From contig OY755045.1 in NCBI GenBank assembly GCA_963576565.1, positions 41,115,909-41,179,908 on the forward strand: a stretch of 64,000 nt of DNA, written 5' to 3'. Under the pieces are notes generated by a model. It did no database searches and was not told where the DNA came from. It saw only the letters and a list, made by a program, of their open reading frames with translations. Every line of letters starts with the position of its first letter. Positions within the stretch are counted from its first letter, which is position 1. The position numbers and the translations under genes were made by a program. The stretch comes from Aspidapion aeneum (taxonomy: Eukaryota > Arthropoda > Insecta > Coleoptera > Brentidae). Of the stretch, positions 1-47,029 are shown in pieces.

Positions 1-426
1 GAATTCATTTTATATTTTTGAATCTGCCAGTAACTGCAAAAAAGTTCTGGGGGAAAACAGGGGACATGATTTTGCATGCCTAGTGATGTATGCCTTATAG
101 CTAAAAACGCATTCCAGATTTGGGCTAAACTGCACAAGTTATAAATAAAAAAAATAGAAGTTTAACAACCTGTTTCTCGAAAAGTAAGCATTTGTGGACC
201 CATATTTATTTTAAAAAAATTCAAAATCACTCAAAGAATAATCCTCTGAAGTTTGGCGACATACTTTATTAACACCCTGTATAATGGTCTGGCAGTGTAC
301 TGTGTGTGTAAAAACGTAGGAAAGCAATAATCACAACCGAAACAGAGTAAAAACAAACCCAAAACGTGTTTTGTTTCAACACAAATCTAGAATTATGAAC
401 GAAATATGGGGCTATAAATTATTTAC
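1..426. other. Trh intron 12 portion
   Basis: AT-rich intron sequence. I see no coding exon or recognisable repeat, apart from a short ACACCCTGT-like motif near 272 of the kind found at mariner-like termini elsewhere in the window. Confidence 0.6.
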
Positions 427-35430
<35,004 letters not shown>

Positions 35431-36388
35431 AACTTTGAAAATTTAAAACGTTATTAAAAACTTTTTTTTGATTATTACTATTAAGTATATTTTTTTGAGA
35501 AAAAGAAAACTAGATTTTTATTGAGATGTAACTTTCGTTACTGATACCGTCAAAATAGATTAATGCAAGAAGCAAACCCGTGTTTTATATGGACCAGCCT
35601 CCAACCTCCATCGATGCGTTCCATTAAGGGGGTTGGAGGCATAGAGAAGTTACAATGGAAAAGCAATATAAAGGGTGTTCCTAAATCGTATGTAGAGGGT
35701 GTACAATTTTTGATGGTATTGAATGAGAAACTTAGTTATAATAAAAGACCTGGATTTCACATTTCATTAATACATATCAAATTTTTTTTTATATCCCTTG
35801 TAGGTTAGAAGCTACAACGGAAAATACAAAAATTCGAAATTCTAAAAATCCGTCATACCTTTGTTATCAGATATTTCAATTCTGGTAAAACTTTTGTACA
35901 GAAAATTGATTCTGTTAATAAAATGACGTTGTCAAATTTTTGGTCCGACGAGTAAAATTAAAGATTTCCGGAAAAAATTAATAAATTAAATACGGGGCAA
36001 TTTTTTTTTAACCCGTAACACAAGCACTTTCTGTACTATTTTTTATACGGAAAGTATCATTTTACAGGTATTTTTTATTTTTTTTAAACTGACCGGAAAA
36101 CCATCACTTTTCGTACAATTTTTTGTACGGAGAGTGTAATTTTACTGGTATTTTCTTTTCGAAAACTTTCCGGTCACACCAGGGACCGGTTAAGAACACA
36201 GAGACCGGAAAATCTATTTTTACGGTTCCTATTTTAGTCGACGAGAAGATGGCTTCTGTTGACAGCTTGTTGACAGTTTTTAGTTTGTGTTTATTTTGAT
36301 GTGTTATATTTCTATTAAAAAAATCTAAAATATAAAGTATTTTAAATTAAAAATAAGGTAAAATTGGGAAATTATTATTTACATAATA

Positions 36389-36636
36389 TCGCTGTCCCGG
36401 CAAAACAATGACGCAACTGCGAAATTTTGATATTTTGACTTAATTATGTCATTACTTTCAAAATTAACTCCCACTATACGGTAAAACTAGCTATATTTAG
36501 TTAATAGTCCCACTACTTTCATCCCAATGCATTTTTTTCACTTTATTTAAAGGCAATAATAAAGAATTTAATTCCGTTTTTCGTCTCTCCTGAAATTTTT
36601 TTCTTCACTTGCGTCATTGTTTTGCCGGGACAGCGA
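36389..36636. mobile_element. TA-flanked MITE, 248 bp
   Basis: Terminal inverted repeat TCGCTGTCCCGGCAAAACAA continuing through TGACGCAA, TA (TAT) on both sides. Noncoding. Confidence 0.85.
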
Positions 36637-36854
36637 TATGGAGTTTTTGGGGATTTGTGTCGGTTTAAAAAATATACGTACAATACACGACCTGGCTGCG
36701 GCTCACCCTGTACATTTTCAAAGTGGACCTGTAAAGTTCACATTTCCGGTCTAGTAACGTAAATACCGAATTTTTCATTACCTCCTCTATAAAGATCATG
36801 ACCTAAGAAAATCCTCGCCCAAATTTTTTTCCAATTTCCTTCAAAATAACTTGG

Positions 36855-36955
36855 GTTTTGTTAAAGACTGTCGTGTCCTGTTGGGTACTGTCATGTCCTG
36901 TTGGTTTCTGTCGTGTCCTGTTGAGTTTTGTTCGTGTCTTTTCGGGTCCTGTTGT
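36855..36955. repeat. About 22-bp minisatellite, four units
   Basis: Units of the form CTGTCGTGTCCTGTTGGG(T/A) repeated about four and a half times, the last degenerate. Confidence 0.85.
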
Positions 36956-37159
36956 AAAATTTGTACAGTACTGTTGTGAGCTGATAATCCCTAATCCGTT
37001 TCCGTTACCAAAATTCTAATCGTTTTTAGTTTTCCGTTTTTAGCCCTTGCAGGTTTTTAGGTATCTATTTAACTTAATGCACAGCGCAGAGGTTTGAAGT
37101 GATCTTAGAGGAAGAACTATTTACTCTTACTCTTAGGAAGTGATATAAAATAAATGGTT

Positions 37160-37490
37160 CCATGACGGATCTGATACCTTCCTAACAGTTCAAGTGAAGC
37201 CATGATATATCTGCCTTAAAAACAGTTATTTGTAAATAACTCTGAAACTAAAGCTCCTACGAAGTCTTTGGTAATAATACAGCTTTTTACAATTTTTTAA
37301 TTGTCAAAAAACTGTCAATAGCATTTATGGATTTTGGCCAAAATCTCATCAGCTCGTTAGAGTGTCGAACACTATTTTACCTGAAAATTTTATGAAAATC
37401 GGCTTGCCGGTTTAGGAGCTATCGTGTTACGGACAGACACACACACTCACAGACAGACATCACGACGATATTGCTAAGATAGGTCAAAAT
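37160..37490. repeat. Dispersed repeat with GACGGATCTGATACC end
   Basis: Runs from GACGGATCTGATACCTTCCT through CTACGAAGTC and ATCGTGTTACGGACAGACAC. It is present inverted at about 52265-52675, in part at 18340-18400, and (split by another element) at 60505-60521 plus 62925-63035. Confidence 0.8.
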
Positions 37491-37499
37491 ACACCCAAA

Positions 37500-40020
37500 T
37501 AACACAATTTCGGCGTACAAGCATTAAATTTGGCATTTATTAACTTAAAAATAACCTAGTAAAAATGACATCATGAAAATGTCATTCTGGTCAAGGCTAC
37601 TAATCTACTGTCAGCGTGAAGATAACTAAATTTGGTTATACCTAAGAAGACGGTCTAGTCCAGAAATACAAAAAAAAAATAATTCAAGTTAGTTGGTAAT
37701 CTAACAAGTGAGTTAAGTGGTATTTTTCTCGCACGCAACGATCAAAACGATGTTTTAGCGAAGCGGTAAAAAAGTAAAAGGCTCTTTTTGCGCTCTGTTT
37801 GCAATGTTTATTAACAATACTTTTTTGTCTCTATGTTCTTTTTGTAAAAATATTGGTATACCTCAAATACGTTAGAGCATAAATATGGGGCATACCCATG
37901 CATTCTCACACGCGATGCTTGAAGCCAGGACCCCTAATTAATTCTTAATGTTCCTTTTTCGGATAGACAGGATTTTGGCTACTGCGCATGCGTCAGTTTT
38001 GGTGATTTTGGAGCATACTCCGTTACGTCACTACATTATTTGTCAATTGTCAAATGTTTAGGGTTATGTCTATTATGCAGATTTATTGTGGACACCATGA
38101 AGAGTGTTTAATGGGTTTAATGGCATCTATAAACTACTCTTAACTTTAATAATAAATTCTAAAGAAAAATACAAGTAGTTGCCTATGGAATGGCCCTCCC
38201 TTACTTCTTCCGGACATTTATCCACAAACCGCACATGTTTTCCGTGAATTATTTCACATTTTTCACAGAAAAAAACTTAGTTTTACACGACCAACGAAAA
38301 ACACCGCAAAATGTCAATATGGTCTCCACCCACACAGCAGCTGTTTGTCTACATGACAAAACACACGCATGCGTACTTCGGCGAATTTAAATTTGCTATT
38401 TTTTCCAAAGCCAGCTATGAGTGCTTCACTTTTCGATTCTTTGAACATGTATTTATGCTATAACGTATTTGGTATACCTTAACAACAAGCTGTTTATTAG
38501 TACATATTCGGTTCCTTAACTTTCTGTATTTATACCATCAAGGGCACGTAGAAATCTATGCCTCGCTAAAAGTAAGTTAGAGGAGTTTGTATAGACAGTA
38601 GAGAAACAGAAAAGTCGATTCGCGAAGCCTTTGATTGGCCGTATTAAGCGTTCAAAACGTTTTGGAGTGTCGATTTAAGAGATCTGTCTGATTTTTCCTG
38701 TTATTCTTTATTTCTACCTTGATGACGTCTTTTCTATTGTCAATGTCAATTAGTTTTCAAATGAGAAAAGAAGGAAAAATAAAAGTGCGTATCTAACTGT
38801 CCATTAAAAGCAATACTCGAGAATTGTGTTGGCTATTCTCGGGCAATGTTCTTGAGAACTGCTCTTGAGAGTACTTCTCGCAAACGGACACATTTTAGAG
38901 AGTAGTAGTGGTGGGGAGACTATTTTAGGTCTAGCGACTAGGCCCTTTTCGCAAACCCAGATTTGTCCGTACACCATATATCAAACTGATGCACGTGCCC
39001 CTTAGGATGCAAGTTTTCTTTCTCTAAGACGACTTAGTTTTGCCTGGCACCTCTTTGTCGAAGGCACGGATCTTTATACTGCGTAGCAAGTATACCCAGT
39101 GGAACCACACTTTTACATCACTTCCGAACGGTGGTCCTGCTACATGTTAGACTTGCATCTATCTAACGTCGCTATCGTCCCAGCAGAACTTGATCATAGA
39201 CGATAGACTTCTTTCCTTTTCAGCGCAACCATCGTGATCGTCGTGAGCTGACTGTAGGAGATTTATGCTGGCGCCATCCTGCTACCGAGTATATAGATAG
39301 CACTTATAGCAGGCTCCTGGGTTGGACTCTCAGAGTAAGAAAATTGTTACTCTAAGGTTGGACTACACCTGCGTATATTCTCGATGTTCGTCAACTTATA
39401 TTTTGCATGCATCGCATCGCATGCTAATTCGGTGACGATTGTTGAATGATGAAAAGGAAGTGGGCGACAGGGCGACGGACTTTCTTTTTGTATTTGCATT
39501 GTTGTTCGAAACGCAAACCTGATACCTTCTGCATGTGAAGCCGACGACCTTACCACGGCACTACCCTGCCGCCATTTTTACCGTAAGACAGCTTTGATGG
39601 TCATAAGAAAAAGCGATAATAGAAAGTTGCTTTCTCGTCGATAGATTGAATTTGCTGTCGGACAGCAACTGTTGAACTTCCCATCGATTTCAAATGACGA
39701 TAGTACTATATCTGAAGTGGAGAAGAGGGAGAACTACTAAGCGACTCTCAGGATAGCACGAATTCGAAATAGTACACGTAAATCGACAGAGCCTCGTCCA
39801 ACCTTACCAAACATACAGGTCAAATTGCCCTGTCCAGCCGAGGTAGATCAGGGGCCAAGGATACTTTCTATAGATAATCTGGTTAGGTTAGTATCTCAAC
39901 GACCGGCTAGGTTAGTTTAAAAGCTATCCTGATCTGGTGAGGTAAGTTTTTTTTTATACTAACCTAACCAGGTCAGGTTAGGATACTAACTAAATCAGGT
40001 CATCTATCTTCTATTCCTGG
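37500..40020. other. Intergenic, no gene recognised
   Basis: A more balanced composition begins near 38890. Open frames are short and I recognise no protein. A palindromic GGTTAGTAT / complement cluster lies at 39895-40005. A weak tRNA-like A-box/B-box pair occurs on the minus strand at about 39505-39572. Confidence 0.35.
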
Positions 40021-40404
40021 GCCGTGGTCTACGACCTCCATTGGACGAGGAAATTCGACATTTTAGCGCATTTGCAAGAGCGCGCTTTCGTACCGGCGCG
40101 CATTCTAACCTGCGCACATTCGTACCTGCAGGCATGTTTACCATTGCGCAGTCGTACCAGTGAGCATTTCTACAGTGTAATCGGTTATAAAATAAAGACC
40201 CCGAGAAACTTTAGTATAAGACGTGTAAAAACTTTGAAAATAAGGGACCTTGCTAGCTCATTTTAAACTATATCCTTTTTTCCGAGGCAGATTTTAAACA
40301 ACTCACTGGTTTTGTGAAACCAACAGAAACAACTACTCCGAGGGAAAATACCCCTACCGGCATTGAATTATACTGATGGCTTGATGCTTTCGTTGGGAAC
40401 TTGT

Positions 40405-40676
40405 TAAAACTATTTGGTTTTTCACTATCTCCAACGTCGATCACAAGGATACGAATGATCCCCGTCTGAAACACGTCCTGACAATCAGGAACAATGTTAT
40501 GCTCTACACGGAGCTATCGCCTACATTCACCTGAGGATGGCCCCAAAGGTCGAAAAGGGGCCGGTCGTGGATTGGCATGGATCACTTGTTCCTGATTGTC
40601 AGGACGTGTTCCAGACGGGGATCATTCGTATCCTTGTGATCAACGTTGGAGATAATGAAAAACCAAACAGTTTTAA
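40405..40676. repeat. Long hairpin with about 93-bp near-perfect arms
   Basis: Left arm from GTTAAAACTATTTGGTTTTT to CCTGACAATCAGGAACA, right arm its complement starting TGTTCCTGATTGTCAGGACG at 40588. The loop (about 85 bp) contains CACCTGAGGATGGCCCC and GGTCGAAAAGGGGCC. Only a handful of mismatches by eye. Family unknown. Confidence 0.85.
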
Positions 40677-41605
40677 CTCACTGATTGTGCGTGCTTGCTT
40701 TCAAAATGCAGCTATTTGAAACCTGCTATTTGGAAAAACCAGCGACTGATTTTACCTACTGCTTTTTGCAAAAAGCATTTTTGCTAATCACTATACTTAC
40801 TTAGTAGCCGATATACAACTTCTCGTGTAATCTAAATCTAGACTGTTGATTTAGGGAAAAGGAGGGCAATATGGGGTACTTCATTTTATAGGCTTATTTT
40901 TCCTATTAAATGATTACCATTGCGTTCCGCATTTAGAATTAAGTTGGCTCGATATGTTATCATTATATTTTAATTTTCAGTTTAAGTGATTTAGAACTCC
41001 ATCATACTTTTATTTTTATTTTGGTAAAAAGTTGACTTTGCCCCATTTTGCCCCGTATACGGGGTAAAACGGGGCACCTATATGTAGTAAAAGAGGCGGG
41101 GCGGTTGTGTGTAATTTAGAATAATTTTTTTTGTAAGAAAAGTTTAAAATACTTATTTAAAAAATAAAAAGTTGTAATAAAATTACATTTATAATAATTC
41201 AATTTAGTATTTACAAAATTTATAGGGTAAATGCAGGAGAGTTGCCGCGAAGGGAGAGACGCCGCTTTTCACGTATTTCAATGATTATTATTGATTATAT
41301 AAGTTCATCATTTAGTGAACGGTTATAACATCGAACTTGTTTGATTTTTAAAATATCGCTTGCAATCCTTGAATTTACGACGTTAAGGTAAAATTTTCTT
41401 AGCAAAATTTTAAGTACTGTCCTAATAAGTGTGGTTCTTTGCAATGTGGTAGTATTTTTTTACATTCGCGTGTTTATTCAGTATTTTGGGGTTATGTTTA
41501 CAGGTGCCATGCCGTATTTTGTTGCGTTTTAAATCTGTAACCTTAATAATCAGGTGCGGCATCTCCCCCAACAAAAAGGACAGTTGCCGCATTTTCAAGA
41601 AGACC

Positions 41606-42485
41606 GATAAAATACTCTGCCAATATATGGGCCCCCAAGCTCACACTAGGTACTATAGTTATAGTATACGTGTGAGCTAATATAACTAAAAACTGAAATA
41701 TATTTTATTCAACTCCAGACTAAATTACCTTTTGTTTGATACCACACAAGCCATGTTTTGACTTGAAGTCAAATTTTTGAAATCTACCCCCACCCTTAAA
41801 AAAACAAAAACTATAATGTATTTTGTTAAACTCCGGACTCAATTACCTTTCGTTTGATATCACACACGCCATATTTTCACTTAAACTCTAATTTTTGAAA
41901 TATACCCCCACCCATTTTTTAAAATAAATTAAAATGTATTTTGTTTAACTCCAGACTCAATTACCTTTCGTTTGATATCACACACGCCATATTTTCAGTT
42001 AAACTCTAATTTTTGATATATACCCCCACCCTTTTTTTTAAATAAATTAAAATGTATTTTGTTTAACTCCAGACTCAATTACCTTTCGTTTGATATCACA
42101 CACGCCATATTTTCACATAAACTCTAATTTTTGAAATCTACCCTCACCCTTTTATTTGGTTTGTGTTCGGTGGATTTTGTTCATTTTTAAATGGGACCAT
42201 CTCAACCCAAGACCTAGCCTAGGTACCAAATTTCATTACAATCGGCCAAGCGGTTTTTGAATTATGCGCGTTGGTCGTTACAGACAGACATACAGACATA
42301 CAGACAGACAGACAGACATACAGACAGACAGACAGACAGACAGACGGCGCAACAAAAAAGTTTCAAAATCATCTGAAACGCAAAGATATATAAAAAATTT
42401 TGAAATCGGAGCAACTTTTTTTTTCTCGAAAAAATTACGATCACCATAGCTCACACTACTATAGTATAGTATATGTGTGTGATAA
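41606..42485. mobile_element. Hairpin-ended dispersed repeat, copy 2
   Basis: Starts GATAAAATACTCTGCCAAT. A subterminal hairpin (AGCTCACACTA ... GTGTGAGCT) lies near each end. The interior has about four units of a roughly 115-bp tandem repeat (CTCAATTACCTTTCGTTTGA) followed by CAGACA microsatellite (42281-42345) and TTGAAATCGGAGCAAC. Noncoding. The layout recalls Helitron-like non-autonomous elements, but no defining end is proven. Confidence 0.8.
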
Positions 42486-42804
42486 ACCTCTAGCCAAAAA
42501 GAAAAATGAAAACCAGGAACGTTGCGTGATAGAGGTGGGTTGCGATTTCACGAACTGTGACTTTGTCACTGTGACTCGTCTGTCGCAGTCACGATCTGCT
42601 CCAGTCCGAACGAAATAGCAGTGACATTTTGTCACAGTCTGGCACTGATGCCCCGACCAAACCCCCACGTCACCACCGCACCGCCGCGCGGCGTCCGTCG
42701 CAGCGTAAAGTCGCGATCGCGAGTACCCCAAGCAGTTACAGTGACTGTTTGCCCGCCCGCTCCGTCTGTCACGCCGCGTCTACGCGGCAGCACAGTGCAG
42801 AGCG

Positions 42805-42900
42805 GAATGGGACAACTGGGCGCCGCCAACTGGGCGCCGCCAACTCGGCGCCGCCAACTGGGCGCCGGGCCAACTCGGCGCCGCCAACTGGGCGCCGGAC
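42805..42900. repeat. GGCGCCGCCAACT minisatellite, left
   Basis: About six 15-17-bp units of (T/C)GGGCGCCGCCAACT with C/T alternation at one site. The inverted counterpart lies at 46178-46315. Confidence 0.93.
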
Positions 42901-43069
42901 TAAAAATTTTTTTTTTGATAAAATGTGTAGATGAAAAATAAAATATATTATTTATATAAAAACATCTTTAAAAAATCCTTTACGCAATATTTTTTACAAG
43001 CTTTTATTTAGCTTCAGATGTTCTGTCTAACTAACTATCTATCAAATCTTGTGAAGCGTTTTTGACACA

Positions 43070-44262
43070 CGTAGTGGTCCCATGACAATACAACATTAAG
43101 AAAAAAATATCCTCCCACCCCTACCCCCACCCCCTTCCATAGAAAAATGTTTTTGACACACTTCCCATTATCCGATTTGGATGAAATTTGGTATTCACAT
43201 AGTGGCCAGATGACAATACAACATTAAAAAAAAATATCCTCCCACCTCTACCACCACCCCTTCCATAGAAAATGCGTTTTTGACACCCTTCCCATTATCC
43301 GATTTGGATGAAATTTGGTATTCACATAGTGATCCGATGACAATACAACAATAAAAAAAAATCCTACCACTCCTACCCCCACCCTCATCTATAGAAAAAT
43401 GCGTTTTTGACACACTTCCCATAATCCGATTTGGATGAAATTTGGTATACATATAGTGATCCGATGACAATACAATATTAAGAAAAAAATATCCTACCGC
43501 CTCTACCCCCACCCCCCTTTCATAGAAAAATGAGTTTTTGACACAATTCCCATTATCCGGTTTGGATGAAATTTGGTATTCACATAGTGGTCCGATGACA
43601 ATACAACATTAAAAAAAAATATCCTTCCACCCTACCCCCACCCCCTTCCATAGAAAAATGTTTTTGACACACTTCCCATTATCCGATTTGGATGAAATTT
43701 GGTATTCACATAGTGATCCGATGACAATACAACAATAAAAAAAAATCCTACCACTCCTACCCCCACCCTCATCTATAGAAAAATGCGTTTTTGACACACT
43801 TCCCATAATCCGATTTGGATGAAATTTGGTATACATATAGTGATCCGATGACAATACAATATTATTAAAAAAATATCCTCCCACCTCTACCCCCACCCCC
43901 TTTCATAAAAAAATGAGTTTTTGACACACTTCCCATTTTCCGATTTGGATGAAATTTGGTATACATATAGTGATCCGATGACAATACAATATTAAGAAAA
44001 AAATGTCCTCCCACCCCTATCCCCACCCCCTTTCATAGAAAAATGAGTTTTTGATACGCTTCCCATTATCCGATTTGGATCAAATTTGGTATACATATAG
44101 TGATCCAATGACAATACATTATAAGAAAAAAATATCCTCCCACCTCTACCCCCACCCCCTTTCATAGAAAAATGAGTTTTAGACACACTTCCCATTATCC
44201 GATTTGGATGAAATTTGGTACACACGTAGTGGTCCCATGACAATACAACATTAAGAAAAAAC
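43070..44262. repeat. 128-bp satellite array, first orientation
   Basis: Nine units marked by GATTTGGATGAAATTTGGTA (43171, 43299, 43427 and on), each with a C-rich CCTCCCACC(T/C)CTACCCCCACC block and TTTTTGACACACTTCCCATT. Confidence 0.95.
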
Positions 44263-46010
44263 GCATTTTTCCATAGATGAGGGTGGGGGTAGGAGTGGTA
44301 GGGTTTTTTTTTCAATGTTGTATTGTCATCGGACCACTATATGTATACCAAATTTCATCCAAATCGGATAATGGGAAGTGTGTTAAAAACTCATTTTTCT
44401 ATGAAAGGGGGTGGGGGTAGAGGTGGGAGGATATTTTTTCTTATTATTGTATTGTCATCGGATCACTATATGTATACCAAATTTCATCCAAATCGGATAA
44501 TGGAAACGGTGTCAAAAACGCATTTTTCAATAAATGAGGGTGGGGGTAGGAGTGGTAGGATTTTTTTTTCAATGTTGTATTGTGATCGAACCACTATATG
44601 TATACCAAATTTCATCCAAATCGGATAATGGGAAGGGTGTCAAAAACGCATTTTCTATGGAAGGGGTGGGGGTGGGGTGGGAGGATATATTTTTTTAATG
44701 TTGTATTGTCATCGGACCACTATGTGAATACCAAATTTCATCCAAACCGGATAATGGGAATTGTGTCAAAAACTCATTTTTCTATGAAAGGGGGTGGGGG
44801 TAGAGGCGGGAGGATATTTTTTTCTTAATATTGTATTGTCATCGGATCACTATATGTATACCAAATTTCATCCAAATCGAATAATGGGAAGGGTGTCAAA
44901 AACGCATTTTCTATGGAAGGGGGTGGGGGTAGGGGTTAAGAGGATATTTTTTTCAATGTTGTATTGTCATCGAACCACTATATGTATACCAAATTTCATC
45001 CAAATCGGATAATGGGAAGTGTGTCAAAAACTCATTTTTCTATGAAAGGGGGTGGGGGTAGAGGTGGGAGGATATTTTTTCTTATTATTGTATTGTCATC
45101 GGATCACTATATGTATACCAAATTTCATCCAAATCGGATAATGGGAAGGGTGTCAAAAACGCATTTTTCAATAGATGAGGGTGGGGGTAGGAGTGGCAGG
45201 ATTTTTTTTTCAATGTTGTATTGTCATCGGACCACTATATGTATACCAAATTTCATCCAAATCGGATAATGGGAAGGGTGTCAAAAACGCATTTTCTATG
45301 GAAGGGGTGGGGGGTAGGGTGGGAGGATATTTTTTTAAATGTTGTATTGTCATCGGACCACTATATGTATACCAAATTTCATCCAAATCGGATAATGGGA
45401 AGGGTGTCAAAAACGCATTTTCTATGGAAGGGGTGGGGGTAGGGTGGGAGGATATTTTTTTTTAATGTTGTATTGTCATCGGACCACTATGTGAATACCA
45501 AATTTCATCCAAACCGGATAATGGGAATTGTGTCAAAAACTCATTTTTCTATGAAAGGGGGTGGGGGTAGAGGCGGGAGGATATTTTTTTCTTAATATTG
45601 TATTGTCTTTGGATCACTATATGTATACCAAATTTCATCCAAATCGGATAATGGGAAGGGTGTCAAAAACGCATTTTCTATGGAAGGGGTGGGGGTAGGG
45701 TGGGAGGATATTTTTTTTTAATATTGTATTGTCATCGGATCACTATATGTATACCAAATTTCATCCAAATCGGATTACGGGATGTGTGTCAAAAACAAAT
45801 TTTTCTATAGAAGGGGGTGGGGGTAGGGGTGGGAGGATATTTTTTTTTTATTGTTGTATTATCATCGGACCACTATGTGTATACCAAATTTTATCCAAAT
45901 CGGATAACGGGAAGTGTGTCAAAAACACATTTTTCTATAGAAGGGGTGGGGGTAGGGTGGGAGGATATTTTTTTCTTAATGTTGTATTGTCATGGGACCA
46001 CTACGTGTGT
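44263..46010. repeat. 128-bp satellite array, opposite orientation
   Basis: About thirteen units of the same satellite inverted (CCAAATTTCATCCAAATCGG). The switch of orientation occurs at about 44262 within AAGAAAAAACGCATTTTT. Confidence 0.95.
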
Positions 46011-46177
46011 CAAAAACGCTTCACAAGATTTGATAGATAGTTAGTTAGACAGAACATCTGAAGCTAAATAAAAGCTTGTAAAAAATATTGCGTAAAGGAT
46101 TTTTTAAAGATGTTTTTATATAAATAATATATTTTATTTTTCATCTACACATTTTATCCAAAAAAAAAATTTAGTCC

Positions 46178-46315
46178 GGCGCCGAGTTGGCCGGCGCCCA
46201 GTTGGCGGCGCCGAGTTGGCCCGGCGCCCAGTTGGCCCGGCGCCCAGATGGCGGCGCCGAGTTGGCGGCGCCCAGTTGGCGGCGCCGAGTTGGCGGCGCC
46301 CAGTTGTCCTAGACC
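46178..46315. repeat. GGCGCCGCCAACT minisatellite, right (inverted)
   Basis: About nine units of AGTTGGCGGCGCC(C/G) type, complement of the left minisatellite; more copies than on the left. Confidence 0.93.
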
Positions 46316-47029
46316 GGTGCAGAGTAGGGAACAATTTTCTAGATTGCGATTTCGCGTGTATTGGTTAAACTGCTCCAAAAAATCACTGCTATTTGTCACC
46401 GTGACGCGACTGGAGCAGTCACGTCTTGTCACAGCTCCACCAAAATCGCAGGTTGGCCCATCTCTATTGCGTGAATTGCTTCGCAGTTTACGCAACTACA
46501 ACTAAAAAAGTGAATTGATTACAATGTATTAAATGCTTAAAATGGCTACATCTCACTTGCAAAATGTATGGTGAAGTTTGTAACATCTGTTCCAGACTCA
46601 AATTAAGGAAAAATATGAAAATTCGAGGTTTTTTAGAGAAACGGTTACAGCGACGTCTCTCATATTTTCACGCGGCATCTCCCCCAGCAGTGTGGAAAAG
46701 ATGCCGACTTTAATTTTTTTTTTAATTTTTGCTATGTTCATGTTTTCTTACGTATATTTTTTATTTTTATATTTCAATAAAGTTTAACGCAGTACCTGTG
46801 CATTGATTTATTCTAAAAAAAAAAATCTCAAGACTTGCAGATGTTACAGCTATTTTTCAAAAAGTGCGGCAACTCTCCCGCATTTACCCTGAAGAATTAC
46901 AGCGACCTAGTCATCGCTGTCGACTCTCCTACACTAATTTTGCACCCATTTTTGCAAAGACAACATAAAATACAACTTTTAGTGATGAAAGTGATGAAAA
47001 TAAAAAAAAGTTAAAATAAAATTTTTGGG

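Larger units (their letters stand above)
42530..46466. mobile_element. Non-autonomous hAT element, 3937 bp, with internal inverted satellite arrays
   Basis: Exact 8-bp target duplication TTGCGTGA (42522-42529, 46467-46474). Termini TAGAGGTGGG and complement of TAGAGATGGG. The subterminal roughly 120 bp (GTGAC-rich) is inverted at the two ends. It is followed inward by GC minisatellites, a roughly 170-bp unique arm, then head-to-head arrays of a 128-bp unit. No transposase frame; the frames reading MYTKFHPNRIMG are repeat translations. Confidence 0.93.
41224..46890. mobile_element. Outer terminal-inverted-repeat element enclosing two insertions
   Basis: Ends AGGGTAAATGCAGGAGAGTT (41224) and the complement of AGGGTAAATGCGGGAGAGTT (46890), 25 bp with one mismatch. 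GCGGCATCTCCCCCA occurs in both halves (41557, 46673). The repeat copy at 41606-42485 and the hAT element at 42530-46466 lie inside, so the element itself is probably under 1 kb. Target duplication not clear. Confidence 0.65.

Noticed and set aside
40500..40580. Hammerhead-like words CTGAGGA and GAAA in the hairpin loop
   Set aside because: The sequence after GAAA (AGGGGCC) has no upstream partner for stem III and the cleavage-site context is missing, so a complete hammerhead cannot be drawn.
42264..42449. Frames rich in TDRQTD or CLSVCLSV
   Set aside because: CAGACA microsatellite translation.
43195..46044. Many 60-107-codon frames with repeated SSDHYMYTKFHPNRIMG
   Set aside because: They are translations of the 128-bp satellite, whose length is not a multiple of three; they occur on both strands and have no start context.
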